A stretch of 5,684 bases of DNA from Candidatus Omnitrophota bacterium (GCA_028714055.1 JAQTNB010000088.1:1-5684), one strand, 5' to 3'. Positions 1-5,684 are shown, counted from the stretch's first letter. The notes: generated from the letters alone by a model not told the origin. Program-made: numbers and translations.

Positions 1-1496
1 GGCGCGTTATAATTGTCGCCGCCGTAAGCCCAGGTGCCGTTTGCGATGGAGCTGTCCCATAAGGCGACAAAAGAGCCCCTGATATTCAAATTTTTACTGC
101 CCCAGTCTTCATGCAAGCGGGGATAGTTCTCAAGGCCGCCGTTGTAATTGCTGGAGGTTGTCGTATCGACCCCCGCGATAAAGGCGGAGTTGATCGTTGT
201 CTCATTGGCGACGCGCGTAGTCAAAGTTTCTGCCGAGCTATTTGAGTCATTCCACTTATTGGAAAGGATATTGATCGCGTCGCAGATGACAGCCGCGGAT
301 GTCTTATTGACGGAATTATAATTCCCCTGGATATACACGGGGTCGTTTGAGACAACCGTCAGGCCGTCATCTCTGTCGATCTCGGCGGCATTTACCAGGC
401 GTATTGCCGGCCGGGTTCCGGTCGCGGTCGCGTATAAGAGCCCGTTTGAAGGCATGTTGTTGGGATACGTGACGTTCGTCGCGTTGACTTCGTTGCCCAG
501 GTTTGCCAATTTCCTCAGATCTATGTTAACGGTGCGGACATAACCGTTCTCCCGGTGATCATACAAAGTCTGGTTTACGATAACCGTGCCGACCGGGCAA
601 TTCACCCCCGGCGTTAACGGTTCGCCGTCTTTCGTGATGACATCGTCGGTAACCACCACGCTTGCCTCCGAGGCATAGTAGCCCCCCGGCTGGACAGACG
701 CGACCGACGGCGCGGTAAGCTCGGTCACCCCGTGGACGCTTGACATGACCGTCCCGTTCCAGCGGGCGATCGCTTCGGTGGTCCAGTTTGAGTCTTCGCA
801 GTCAAGATTGTTCATGCGATAACCCGTGCCCGTGCCATTGGCCGTAATGTTCACGTCGCCCGCGATGGTGGCATTCGTATTCTTTCTTTTATTATATATG
901 TCGCCTGCGGAGCGCAGGTATGTCGAGTCAATGGTCAGCATTTTACCCGACTCGGCATCCAGATATATATCGTCATTACAATGGATCCTGCCGCTCAGGT
1001 TCATATTCGCGCCCGGGAGCACCTCAAGGTCGTCTTCGTAGAATACCGAGTGCTGGAATGTCGGGATAAGGCGCCGGGATATGATCTGGTGGACCGTCAC
1101 ATTGATAGCGGCGTTTTGCGGATGGACCGCGGAAGTCACGATCTCGTAATTACGCGTCCAGACATTGGTCTGCCCTTCGAGGATCAGGGTATCGTTTTCG
1201 GCAAGTTCCGAAATAGTCGAATTTATCAATAAGCCGTTGGCGGTAGTAAAATTAGTCGTAACACTCAATGCGGCGATATCCGTATCAAGCTGGTAATTGG
1301 CGATACCGGAGGTAAGCTCGGATATGGCGTTCTCCGTTGCCCCCTCTGCCATGTAAAACGCCTCCATATGCAGCCTGTTGCGCAGGGCAATGGACCTTTC
1401 GCTTACCCCTTTTGCCGAAAGCGCGGCAGATATGAGTATGAATACCGAGATCGCCAGGTACGAAACTATGAGGGCCTGCCCGTTATTTTTTTGCAT
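1..1496 (-). CDS. PilX-like minor pilin / pilus-assembly protein with large C-terminal region (3' end outside window)
   Basis: The frame is open from an ATG at 1496 to the window edge, about 498 codons with no stop, so the C-terminus is missing. The first 55 residues match the PilX N-terminal pattern: a short polar leader (MQKNNG), a hydrophobic segment at about residues 7-28, then SERSIALRNR and a MEAFYMAEGATENAI stretch, the usual 'S-E-R...A..AE.A' signature. After the leader glycine the +5 position is Val instead of the Glu of major pilins, as is common in PilX/GspK-type tip proteins. The remaining ~440 residues are rich in Asn, Thr, Gly and Val. They include a segment at about 158-220 (LSGRIHCNDDIYL, AGDVNITANG) that reads like a beta-helix or bactofilin-like repeat; this fold is inferred. 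Only about four cysteines are seen. The end (RGSFVALWDSS...GTWAYGG) resembles the conserved C-terminal part of long PilX-N proteins, so I expect the stop soon after the edge. It follows the PilW-like gene by 11 nt. Likely role: tip component of a type IV pilus or pseudopilus. Confidence 0.82.
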   Translation of the reverse strand, partial: MQKNNGQALIVSYLAISVFILISAALSAKGVSERSIALRNRLHMEAFYMAEGATENAISELTSGIANYQLDTDIAALSVTTNFTTANGLLINSTISELAENDTLILEGQTNVWTRNYEIVTSAVHPQNAAINVTVHQIISRRLIPTFQHSVFYEDDLEVLPGANMNLSGRIHCNDDIYLDAESGKMLTIDSTYLRSAGDIYNKRKNTNATIAGDVNITANGTGTGYRMNNLDCEDSNWTTEAIARWNGTVMSSVHGVTELTAPSVASVQPGGYYASEASVVVTDDVITKDGEPLTPGVNCPVGTVIVNQTLYDHRENGYVRTVNIDLRKLANLGNEVNATNVTYPNNMPSNGLLYATATGTRPAIRLVNAAEIDRDDGLTVVSNDPVYIQGNYNSVNKTSAAVICDAINILSNKWNDSNSSAETLTTRVANETTINSAFIAGVDTTTSSNYNGGLENYPRLHEDWGSKNLNIRGSFVALWDSSIANGTWAYGGDNYNA

Positions 1497-1501
1497 ATTC
1501 G

Positions 1502-1509
1502 CTCACCTC
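1502..1509 (-). promoter_or_regulatory. Ribosome binding site of the PilX-like gene, overlapping the upstream stop
   Basis: GAGGTGAG lies 5 nt upstream of the ATG at 1496 and includes the GA of the PilW-like gene's TGA stop (1510-1508). It fixes the start of the PilX-like gene and implies co-translation of the pair. Confidence 0.75.
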
Positions 1510-2077
1510 AGTTCCTCAGCCTTGCCAGAGAAACAAGCGTATACGACAAAGTCCTTCCCCGCGTGCTGGTCTTATCCATACTCAAGGTAATACGCACTTC
1601 AAACATTGAAAGCGTAAGGTCGGGGGTATCGATATCCTCAAACCACACCGCGGTCACGCCGTTTGCCAGGACCCTTTGCGTTCCGCCGGAAACTCTGACC
1701 AGGGACCCGTTACTGACCTGGTATGTTACGGGACTGCCCAGGTCCCATTCAGCTGCCCCGTCTTCATCGGTGAGCAGATCGTCGTCATCAACGTCAGCCG
1801 GCAGATAGAACGTTATCTGGTTGTTATTAGGAGATGCCGGGATTACGATATTGGGATTGGCCGCCGCCGGCTCTGTTGAAACCCTGGTAGCATTGCGCAG
1901 CTCCTTTACCATGAAATCCATGGCATTGCGCGCCTCCGCCTGCAGGTCAGCGGTCTCGTTTGCCTCGTCCCAGAATTTAAGCCCTGAGACATAGACCGAG
2001 TATATCCCCGCTATCACTATAAAAAGGATAGAGGACGCGATGACAAGCTCAATAAGGGTAAGGCCTTTTTTTCTCAT
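1508..2077 (-). CDS. PilW/GspJ-like prepilin-type minor pilin
   Basis: This 189-residue protein carries a class III (type IV) prepilin signal at its N-terminus: MRKKG followed by LTLIELVIASSILF. Cleavage and N-methylation by a PilD-type peptidase are expected after Gly5, leaving Glu at position +5 of the mature chain. The hydrophobic alpha-1 helix covers about residues 6-32 and continues as an amphipathic helix to about 63. The C-terminal globular part has the beta pattern of PilW/GspJ proteins, including YQVSNGSLVRVSGGTQRVLANGVTAVWFE at about 118-147 (written here by its ends: YQVSNGSLV to TAVWFE), with a following MFEVRITLSM strand. An acidic stretch at about residues 95-106 (DVDDDDLLTDED) is a possible metal-binding or exposed loop. 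The gene sits 5 nt after the PilV-like gene and 11 nt before the PilX-like gene, so the three are almost certainly cotranscribed. Likely role: a minor pilin in the priming tip complex of a type IV pilus or type II-like secretion pseudopilus. Confidence 0.85.
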   Translation of the reverse strand: MRKKGLTLIELVIASSILFIVIAGIYSVYVSGLKFWDEANETADLQAEARNAMDFMVKELRNATRVSTEPAAANPNIVIPASPNNNQITFYLPADVDDDDLLTDEDGAAEWDLGSPVTYQVSNGSLVRVSGGTQRVLANGVTAVWFEDIDTPDLTLSMFEVRITLSMDKTSTRGRTLSYTLVSLARLRN

Positions 2078-2082
2078 AAACG

Positions 2083-2484
2083 TTACCTCGTCCGGAACGT
2101 AGAGGTCGCAACCGTATGGGTGCGCCCCCGCTTGTCCTGCCAGGTAAGGACCGCGCGTATCTCAAGAGGGTCGGCACTGGTATCCGCATACGTCACGGTT
2201 ATGGTTTCAGCGCTCAGGCGATACCCCCCCACCACATCCTGATACGTGTTTCCCGCCGAGCCGTCGGCGACGCCGTTCGGGAACTGGGCCGTGATACTGC
2301 TGAAACCGGTCGCCCTGATACGCTCCATCAGGCTGCGCAGGTCCGTAACCGCTATGGCCTCTTCGCGCGAAGTATCGATGAGGTAGAGGATCGAGACAAC
2401 CACCCCCAGGAGCGCTGCAAGCGCGACGGTAAATATCAATGTTGCGATCAGTATCTCGACAAGCGTCGTTCCTTTATTACGCAT
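2083..2484 (-). CDS. PilV/GspI-like prepilin-type minor pilin
   Basis: From the ATG at 2484 this encodes 133 residues beginning MRNKG followed by TTLVEILIATLIFTVALAA, a canonical type IV prepilin leader with processing after Gly5 and Glu at mature +5. Helix alpha-1 spans about residues 6-34. An SREEAIAVTDLRSLMERIRA amphipathic extension follows, then a small beta-rich domain ending EIRAVLTWQDKRGRTHTVATSTFRTR-like (seen as a V-x-W strand, KRGRTH turn and final strand), typical of PilV/GspI. A frame extension back to a TTG at 2508 would add eight residues. I reject it because the five-residue leader then becomes 13 residues, the TTG lies inside a stem-loop, and a purine-rich AGGG precedes the ATG. 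It is the first gene of the pilin block and is followed by the PilW-like gene after 5 nt. Likely role: minor pilin in the tip or priming complex of a type IV pilus or pseudopilus. Confidence 0.85.
   Translation of the reverse strand: MRNKGTTLVEILIATLIFTVALAALLGVVVSILYLIDTSREEAIAVTDLRSLMERIRATGFSSITAQFPNGVADGSAGNTYQDVVGGYRLSAETITVTYADTSADPLEIRAVLTWQDKRGRTHTVATSTFRTR
2086..2089 (-). promoter_or_regulatory. Ribosome binding site of the PilW-like gene
   Basis: GAGG sits 8 nt upstream of the ATG at 2077 and abuts the TAA stop (2085-2083) of the PilV-like gene, which lies between it and the start. The arrangement suggests translational coupling. Confidence 0.6.
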
Positions 2485-2486
2485 AT

Positions 2487-2493
2487 CCACCCT
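2487..2493 (-). promoter_or_regulatory. Ribosome binding site selecting the ATG start of the PilV-like gene
   Basis: AGGGTGG lies immediately upstream of the ATG at 2484, with the AGGG core 5 nt away. It supports this ATG over the TTG at 2508. The match to the anti-Shine-Dalgarno sequence is moderate. Confidence 0.5.
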
Positions 2494-2505
2494 GCCTTTA
2501 GAAGA

Positions 2506-2536
2506 CAAGCCCCGCCATACAAAAAGACGGGGCTTG
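2506..2536 (-). terminator. Stem-loop between importer and pilin genes (candidate terminator or attenuator)
   Basis: CAAGCCCCG (2536-2528 on the minus strand) pairs perfectly with CGGGGCTTG (2514-2506), giving a 9-bp stem with seven G-C pairs at most interrupted by two A-U pairs, around a 13-nt loop containing a T run. On the minus strand the bases after the GC-rich part are TTGTCTTCT, only moderately U-rich. It could therefore be a weak intrinsic terminator for the importer operon, 78 nt past its last stop. Alternatively it is a leader hairpin controlling the pilin genes, since it ends about 21 nt upstream of the PilV-like ATG. No T tract follows on the plus strand. Confidence 0.45.
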
Positions 2537-2568
2537 CCGGCCTAAAATTACGGTTATCCTACATATAA

Positions 2569-2597
2569 AGTGTATCATAAAATCAGCCTGCTTACAA
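2569..2597 (-). promoter_or_regulatory. Weak sigma-70-like promoter candidate for the pilin genes
   Basis: TTGTAA (2597-2592) and TACACT (2574-2569) are separated by exactly 17 nt in an AT-rich stretch just after the last importer stop. Each hexamer matches the consensus at four of six positions. Transcription from here would start near 2562 and place the stem-loop at 2536-2506 in a leader of about 78 nt. Such matches arise often by chance in AT-rich DNA, so this is only a candidate. Confidence 0.22.
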
Positions 2598-2613
2598 GAA
2601 CGCATATGCTCTT

Positions 2614-3372
2614 TTAAGCCTCCCGCGCTGCCTCAACCAGCTGCCTTGTATAGGGATGCCGCGGGCTCTGCAGCACCTGACAAGCCTCCCCCTTTTCAAC
2701 CAGCAAGCCCCCGCGTAAGACGGCCACCGTATCGCAGGTCTTCTTTATCAACGCCAGGTTGTGGCTGATAAAAACATAGGTCAATTTGAACTTGTCTCTG
2801 AGTTCAAGGAAAAGGTCAACCAGTTTTGCCTGGATTGTCAGGTCAAGCGATGATACGGGCTCATCCAAGATAAGGAATTTCGGCCTGCTTGCAAGCGCGC
2901 GGGCGATTGCAATGCGCTGGCGCTGGCCTCCTGAAAACTCATGGGGGTAACGGTCCAGGGAATCTTCTGCTAACCCGCACGTCTTAAGCAGCTCTGCCAC
3001 CCTGCCGGGGATCTCCTTGCGCGCGGCTATCCCATGGATAAGCATGGGTTCTGCGACTGCCTCGATAATCCGCATCTTGGGATTCAGGCTGTTATAGGGA
3101 TTCTGGAAGATTATCTGCGCGTCCCTGCGGAAATAAGGCAGCAGGCCCGGGTCAAAATACACTTCACCCGAAGTCGGAACAATAAGCCTCAGCATGATCT
3201 TTGCCAGGGTGGTCTTCCCGCTTCCCGATTCTCCGACAACGCCCAGGGTTTTGAATTCTTCCACCGACAAATCGATATCTTTAAGCGCGGATATGCTGCG
3301 TAAAGGCCCCTTCCAGAACCCTTCGTTGAGATAAAAAGACTTGGATATGTTTTTCAGTTCAAGCAGCGCCAT
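2614..3372 (-). CDS. Dipeptide/oligopeptide-type ABC transporter ATP-binding protein (DppF/OppF family)
   Basis: This 252-residue nucleotide-binding subunit energises import through the two permeases encoded upstream, acting on the cytoplasmic side of the inner membrane. All ATPase motifs are visible: Walker A GESGSGKT (47-54), Q-loop Gln90 in IIFQNPYNSLNP, signature FSGGQRQR (146-153, Phe in place of the usual Leu), Walker B FLILDEP (166-172), D-loop SSLD and H-loop His204. The SPRHPYTRQLVEAA ending (236-249) is the family's 'HPYT' tail motif, and the ASAL...PYNSLNP region fits DppF/OppF instead of other ABC ATPases. The usual DppF length is 300 or more residues, so it is short at the C-terminus. 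It follows the DppD-like gene after a 49-nt AT-rich spacer, and no Shine-Dalgarno sequence is evident before its ATG, unlike its neighbours. The substrate is not determined by the sequence: peptides are the default, while NikE-like nickel uptake has ATPases of similar length. Confidence 0.92.
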   Translation of the reverse strand: MALLELKNISKSFYLNEGFWKGPLRSISALKDIDLSVEEFKTLGVVGESGSGKTTLAKIMLRLIVPTSGEVYFDPGLLPYFRRDAQIIFQNPYNSLNPKMRIIEAVAEPMLIHGIAARKEIPGRVAELLKTCGLAEDSLDRYPHEFSGGQRQRIAIARALASRPKFLILDEPVSSLDLTIQAKLVDLFLELRDKFKLTYVFISHNLALIKKTCDTVAVLRGGLLVEKGEACQVLQSPRHPYTRQLVEAAREA

Positions 3373-3421
3373 ATGTAATATAAGTAAGTTTAGGTAAATC
3401 TATATAAGTTTAAGTAGATAA
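3373..3421. repeat. AT-rich spacer with 20-nt-period direct repeat between the two ATPase genes
   Basis: The two copies are TAAGTTTAGGTA (3385-3396) and TAAGTTTAAGTA (3405-3416) on the plus strand: 11 of 12 bases identical, starts exactly 20 nt apart, about two helical turns. The whole 49-nt spacer is strongly AT-rich against a balanced background. On the minus strand a TATATT (3382-3377) lies 4 nt before the downstream ATG, and no purine-rich ribosome binding site is present. It may be a regulator-binding site, an internal promoter or simply degenerate AT-rich DNA. Confidence 0.5.
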
Positions 3422-4225
3422 TCAAAGCCTGCCGATCTTTTCATAGGCCTCCATCAGCTCTCTGGTATGAAAATGACGCGGGGATGCGCTGACCTCCTGC
3501 CAGGAGCCTTCTTCTACCACCCTTCCCTGAAACATAATACAGACGCGCTCGGCTATTCTCTTTGCGATGGAGAGGTTATGGGTAATAAAAAGCAGGGCAA
3601 AACGGTATTCTTGCATCAGGTCGGTAAAAAGCCGGAGTATCTGTGATTCAGCCGTTGCGTCAAGCGAAGTGGTCGGCTCATCCGCGATAAGCACCTTTGG
3701 GTGCGCGGCAAGGCTCATGGCTATGAATACCCTCTGATTCATCCCTCCGGAAAGCTGATGAGGATAGCTTGACAAGACCCTGCCGGGATCAGGGATGCGC
3801 ACCTGCTCAAGCAGCGCTTCCGCTATTTGCAGCGCTTTACCAAGAGGCTGGTTTCGATGCCGGATGATCGCTTCGGCGATCTGGCTGCCGACAGTGAAAA
3901 GCGGATTCAGATACGCGGCCGGCTCCTGAAAAACATAGGCGATCTCCCTGCCCCTGATACCGCGTAATTCCTCTTTCCTCATCTTTAAAACCTCCTGGCC
4001 GCGGTAGATGATGCTTCCGGAGGTGATCTTTGCGTTACGGGGAAGGTTGGCGGTACAACTAAGGGCGGTAATGCTCTTGCCTGACCCTGATTCTCCGGCC
4101 AGGACCAATGCCTCTGCCTCCCGTAAAGTTAGATTTACTCCCTGCAGGACGGGCCTGGCCCCTGCGTTACCCGGAAACTCAAGGAATAAATCCTTGATCT
4201 TAAGTACGCCTTCTGTTTCAGCCAT
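3422..4225 (-). CDS. Dipeptide/oligopeptide-type ABC transporter ATP-binding protein (DppD/OppD family)
   Basis: From the ATG at 4225 the product has 267 residues and is the partner ATPase of the DppF-like subunit. Motifs in this numbering: Walker A GESGSGKS (44-51), Q-loop Gln100 in YVFQEPAAYLNPLF, signature LSGGMNQR (158-165, with Asn where family members usually have Arg), Walker B VLIADEP (178-184), TTSLD D-loop, and H-loop His216 in LFITHNL. LSGGM and ADEPTTSLD are hallmarks of the DppD/OppD branch. The tail, SPRHFHTRELMEA, is a degenerate version of the HPYT motif. The chain ends about 60 residues earlier than typical DppD/OppD (about 330), so the cysteine-containing C-terminal extension that binds an Fe-S cluster in some members is absent. 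An in-frame TTG at 4249 would add eight residues but has no ribosome binding site; the ATG has AGGAG 5 nt upstream. It overlaps the DppC-like gene by 8 nt, implying coupled translation. Confidence 0.92.
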   Translation of the reverse strand: MAETEGVLKIKDLFLEFPGNAGARPVLQGVNLTLREAEALVLAGESGSGKSITALSCTANLPRNAKITSGSIIYRGQEVLKMRKEELRGIRGREIAYVFQEPAAYLNPLFTVGSQIAEAIIRHRNQPLGKALQIAEALLEQVRIPDPGRVLSSYPHQLSGGMNQRVFIAMSLAAHPKVLIADEPTTSLDATAESQILRLFTDLMQEYRFALLFITHNLSIAKRIAERVCIMFQGRVVEEGSWQEVSASPRHFHTRELMEAYEKIGRL

Positions 4226-5024
4226 TTTGGCTCCTGAGTCCTTCGGCAAGCATGTTAAAGCCTAATATCGTCAGCAGTATCGCGCAGCCCGGGAATACCG
4301 TGATCCACCAGGCAACGCCCAGGGTCGATTTTGATTCGATAAGGATGTTGCCCCAGCTGGCAACCGGCGGCTGCACTCCCAGCCCCAGGAAACTCAATCC
4401 CGATTCAAGGAGTATCGCCCCCGAGATCCCGAGCGTTGCGTTTACCAGAAGCGGGCCTGCCGCGTTAGGCAGAAGATGCTTTACGATTATCCGGGTATGC
4501 GTTGCTCCGATAACCCTGGCAGCCTGGATGAATTCCCTTTCTTTAAGGGAGAGTATTTCGGCGCGCACAAGCCGGGCCGGCCCCATCCAGCTTGTAAGCC
4601 CTATAATGCACATGATATTGAAGATCGACGGGTCAAAGACCGAGACCACTGCCAGGAGTAAAAAGAAAGACGGGAAACAAAGCATCACGTCTACAAAGCG
4701 CATGATCAACGCGTCAAGAAGCCCTCCGTAAAAACCGGCGGCCGAACCCAGCACAATACCCATCAGTGTTGCGATGCCTACGGCTACCAGGCCCACGCTT
4801 AAAGAAATGCGGGCGCCGTAGATCATGCGGCTTAAAAGGTCCCTTCCCAGGCTGTCGGTCCCGAACAGATGGCGCGGGGATGGCCCTAAAAGCAAATCCT
4901 CCTGATTGATGGCGGCCGGATCATACGGGCTCACCAGGGGCGCCAGGAGCGCTATAAGCGCGAATAACAGGATAATGCCTGAACCGGTAACCAGCGCCTT
5001 ATTTCTCATCATGGCAATGATCAT
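4218..5024 (-). CDS. Dipeptide/oligopeptide-type ABC transporter permease (DppC/OppC family)
   Basis: This 268-residue inner-membrane protein is the second permease of the importer and forms the translocation pore with the DppB-like subunit. The N-terminus has an OppC_N-type layout: a first membrane helix at about 12-31 and then the periplasmic LVSPYDP and HLFGTDSLGRDLLSR (52-66) motifs found throughout DppC/OppC. Further hydrophobic segments lie at about 74-98, 105-130, 134-150, 192-215 and 238-260, giving the usual six. The cytoplasmic EAA loop (QAARVIGATHTRIIVKHLLP, 167-186), which docks onto the ATPases, is intact with its key Gly and the HLLP end. Length is slightly under the common 280-300. 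Its ATG shares ATGA with the DppB-like stop (4-nt overlap) and its TGA overlaps the next gene by 8 nt. Upstream bases are only weakly Shine-Dalgarno-like (CGGG), consistent with coupled translation. An ATG at codon 5 is an alternative start. Confidence 0.94.
   Translation of the reverse strand: MIIAMMRNKALVTGSGIILLFALIALLAPLVSPYDPAAINQEDLLLGPSPRHLFGTDSLGRDLLSRMIYGARISLSVGLVAVGIATLMGIVLGSAAGFYGGLLDALIMRFVDVMLCFPSFFLLLAVVSVFDPSIFNIMCIIGLTSWMGPARLVRAEILSLKEREFIQAARVIGATHTRIIVKHLLPNAAGPLLVNATLGISGAILLESGLSFLGLGVQPPVASWGNILIESKSTLGVAWWITVFPGCAILLTILGFNMLAEGLRSQNG
4231..4235 (-). promoter_or_regulatory. Ribosome binding site selecting the ATG start of the DppD-like gene
   Basis: AGGAG lies 5 nt upstream of the ATG at 4225, inside the 3' end of the DppC-like gene. 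It decides the start against the upstream TTG at 4249. Confidence 0.7.
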
Positions 5025-5684
5025 CCCGAACGGTAACGTATGCGCGGATCGACAAAGGCATAGCTGATATCGGCCAGGAGGTTCCCCAGCATCGTAAGTA
5101 CGGCACCCAATACTACCTCAGCCATGATCAACGGGTAATCGCGCATCATTACCGCTTCGTAAAAAAGCCTGCCTATACCGGGCAGGGAAAAGATCGACTC
5201 AAAGATGACGCTGCCCCCAAGCAATCCGGGTATCGAAAGGCCGAGGATCGTAACCACGGGTAAAATCGCGTTTCGCAGCGCATGCTTATAGATAACGGTT
5301 TTTTCAGGCAGGCCCTTTGCCCTGGCAGCCTGCACGTAAGGCTTATGAAGCGTATCAAGCATGTTAGCGCGCATATAACGCGTGATCCCCGCAAGGCTTC
5401 CTAAGCTGAGCACAAAGACCGGCAGGATAAGGTGCCTGCCCATGTCGGCTGCCTTGCCCCAGAAACCCAGGTATTCAAAATCCAGGGAGACAACGCCCGA
5501 GATCGGGACCCACCCCAGTTGTATGCCAAACAGGTTCATCAATAAAAGCGCAAGCCAGAATGAAGGGATTGCAAAGCCCGCGAACACCAGCACCGTCGTT
5601 ATTTTATCAAAGGCCTCCCCTTCCTTCAGGGCGCAGCGGACGCCTAAGGGGATCCCGATACAAAGGATGAGCGCCAAAGATAAG
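5021..5684 (-). CDS. Dipeptide/oligopeptide-type ABC transporter permease (DppB/OppB family), 5' end outside window
   Basis: The frame is open to the window edge, giving 220 C-terminal residues. The first in-frame candidate start inside the window is a TTG within a membrane helix (LSLALILCIGIPLGV), so the real start lies upstream and about 100 residues are missing relative to the usual 305-340. Visible features in fragment numbering: the helix end at 1-15, a helix at about 29-53, a helix near 84-102, the EAA loop VQAARAKGLPEKTVIYKHALRNAILP (117-142, given by its ends VQAARAKG and RNAILP), then two helices at about 143-165 and 186-210, and the family-typical C-terminus DISYAFVDPRIRY. The FAIPSFWLALLL and ESIFSLPGIGRLFYEAVMMRDYPLI-type segments are classic DppB. 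It pairs with the DppC-like permease, which starts inside its stop codon (ATGA overlap). A binding-protein gene may precede it beyond the window. Confidence 0.94.
   Translation of the reverse strand, partial: LSLALILCIGIPLGVRCALKEGEAFDKITTVLVFAGFAIPSFWLALLLMNLFGIQLGWVPISGVVSLDFEYLGFWGKAADMGRHLILPVFVLSLGSLAGITRYMRANMLDTLHKPYVQAARAKGLPEKTVIYKHALRNAILPVVTILGLSIPGLLGGSVIFESIFSLPGIGRLFYEAVMMRDYPLIMAEVVLGAVLTMLGNLLADISYAFVDPRIRYRSG

Noticed and set aside
826..1232. Two overlapping plus-strand open frames of 71 and 83 codons
   Set aside because: They lie fully antisense to the long PilX-like frame, show no recognisable motif and have no supporting ribosome binding site.
1368..1879. Plus-strand open frames up to 146 codons
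   Set aside because: They are antisense to the PilW-like and PilX-like genes, whose reading frames have clear family signatures. Low-complexity Ser/Arg-rich translation is typical of a shadow frame.
2116..2568. Plus-strand 150-codon open frame
   Set aside because: It is antisense to the PilV-like gene and crosses the hairpin; the product has no domain pattern.
2485..2600. Possible c-di-GMP (GEMM) or other riboswitch before the pilin genes
   Set aside because: Only a simple hairpin is visible. The conserved core sequences of c-di-GMP-I and -II aptamers are not recognisable by eye.
2601..2610. Palindrome GCATATGC just after the last importer gene
   Set aside because: An 8-bp palindrome is expected by chance and has no partner or context that suggests a binding site.
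4252..4731. Plus-strand 159-codon open frame
   Set aside because: It is antisense to the well-supported DppC-like permease and has no family features.
5173..5394. Minus-strand 73-codon open frame in another frame
   Set aside because: It is wholly inside the DppB-like permease gene, whose frame carries an intact EAA loop.

Overview
All six genes in this window lie on the minus strand, so they are read from high to low coordinates. Two functional blocks follow one another. The first (5684 to 2614) is the membrane and ATPase part of an oligopeptide/dipeptide-type ABC importer: a DppB-like permease cut by the window edge, a DppC-like permease, a DppD-like ATPase and a DppF-like ATPase. The second (2484 to 1) is a set of minor type IV pilin (pseudopilin) genes in the order PilV-like, PilW-like, PilX-like. 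The PilX-like gene is large and runs off the other window edge. No solute-binding protein (DppA/OppA) is visible; it may lie upstream of the permease, beyond position 5684.

The importer genes are tightly packed: B/C overlap by 4 nt and C/D by 8 nt. D and F are separated by a 49-nt AT-rich spacer carrying a 20-nt-period direct repeat. A 129-nt gap separates the last ATPase from the first pilin. It holds a perfect 9-bp stem-loop and a weak promoter-like sequence, which probably mark the boundary between the two transcription units. The pilin genes are spaced by 5 and 11 nt, with Shine-Dalgarno sequences overlapping or abutting the preceding stop codons.

The organism is a bacterium, probably with two membranes, of roughly even base composition, that uses Shine-Dalgarno initiation. 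Short MRxKG prepilin leaders combined with a long PilX-N protein carrying a beta-rich C-terminal region resemble what I know from uncultivated lineages such as Omnitrophota and from Planctomycetes/Verrucomicrobia relatives. This taxonomic guess is inference and was not tested.

Functionally, the importer would bring peptides, or a related solute such as nickel chelates, across the inner membrane using two permeases and two ATPases. The three pilin-like proteins would be processed by a prepilin peptidase (clear for two of them) and could form the initiating tip complex of a type IV pilus or type II-like pseudopilus. I see no mobile element, CRISPR array, tRNA or rRNA, and no clear evidence of an undescribed multi-gene system. 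The most unusual item is the large PilX-like tip protein.
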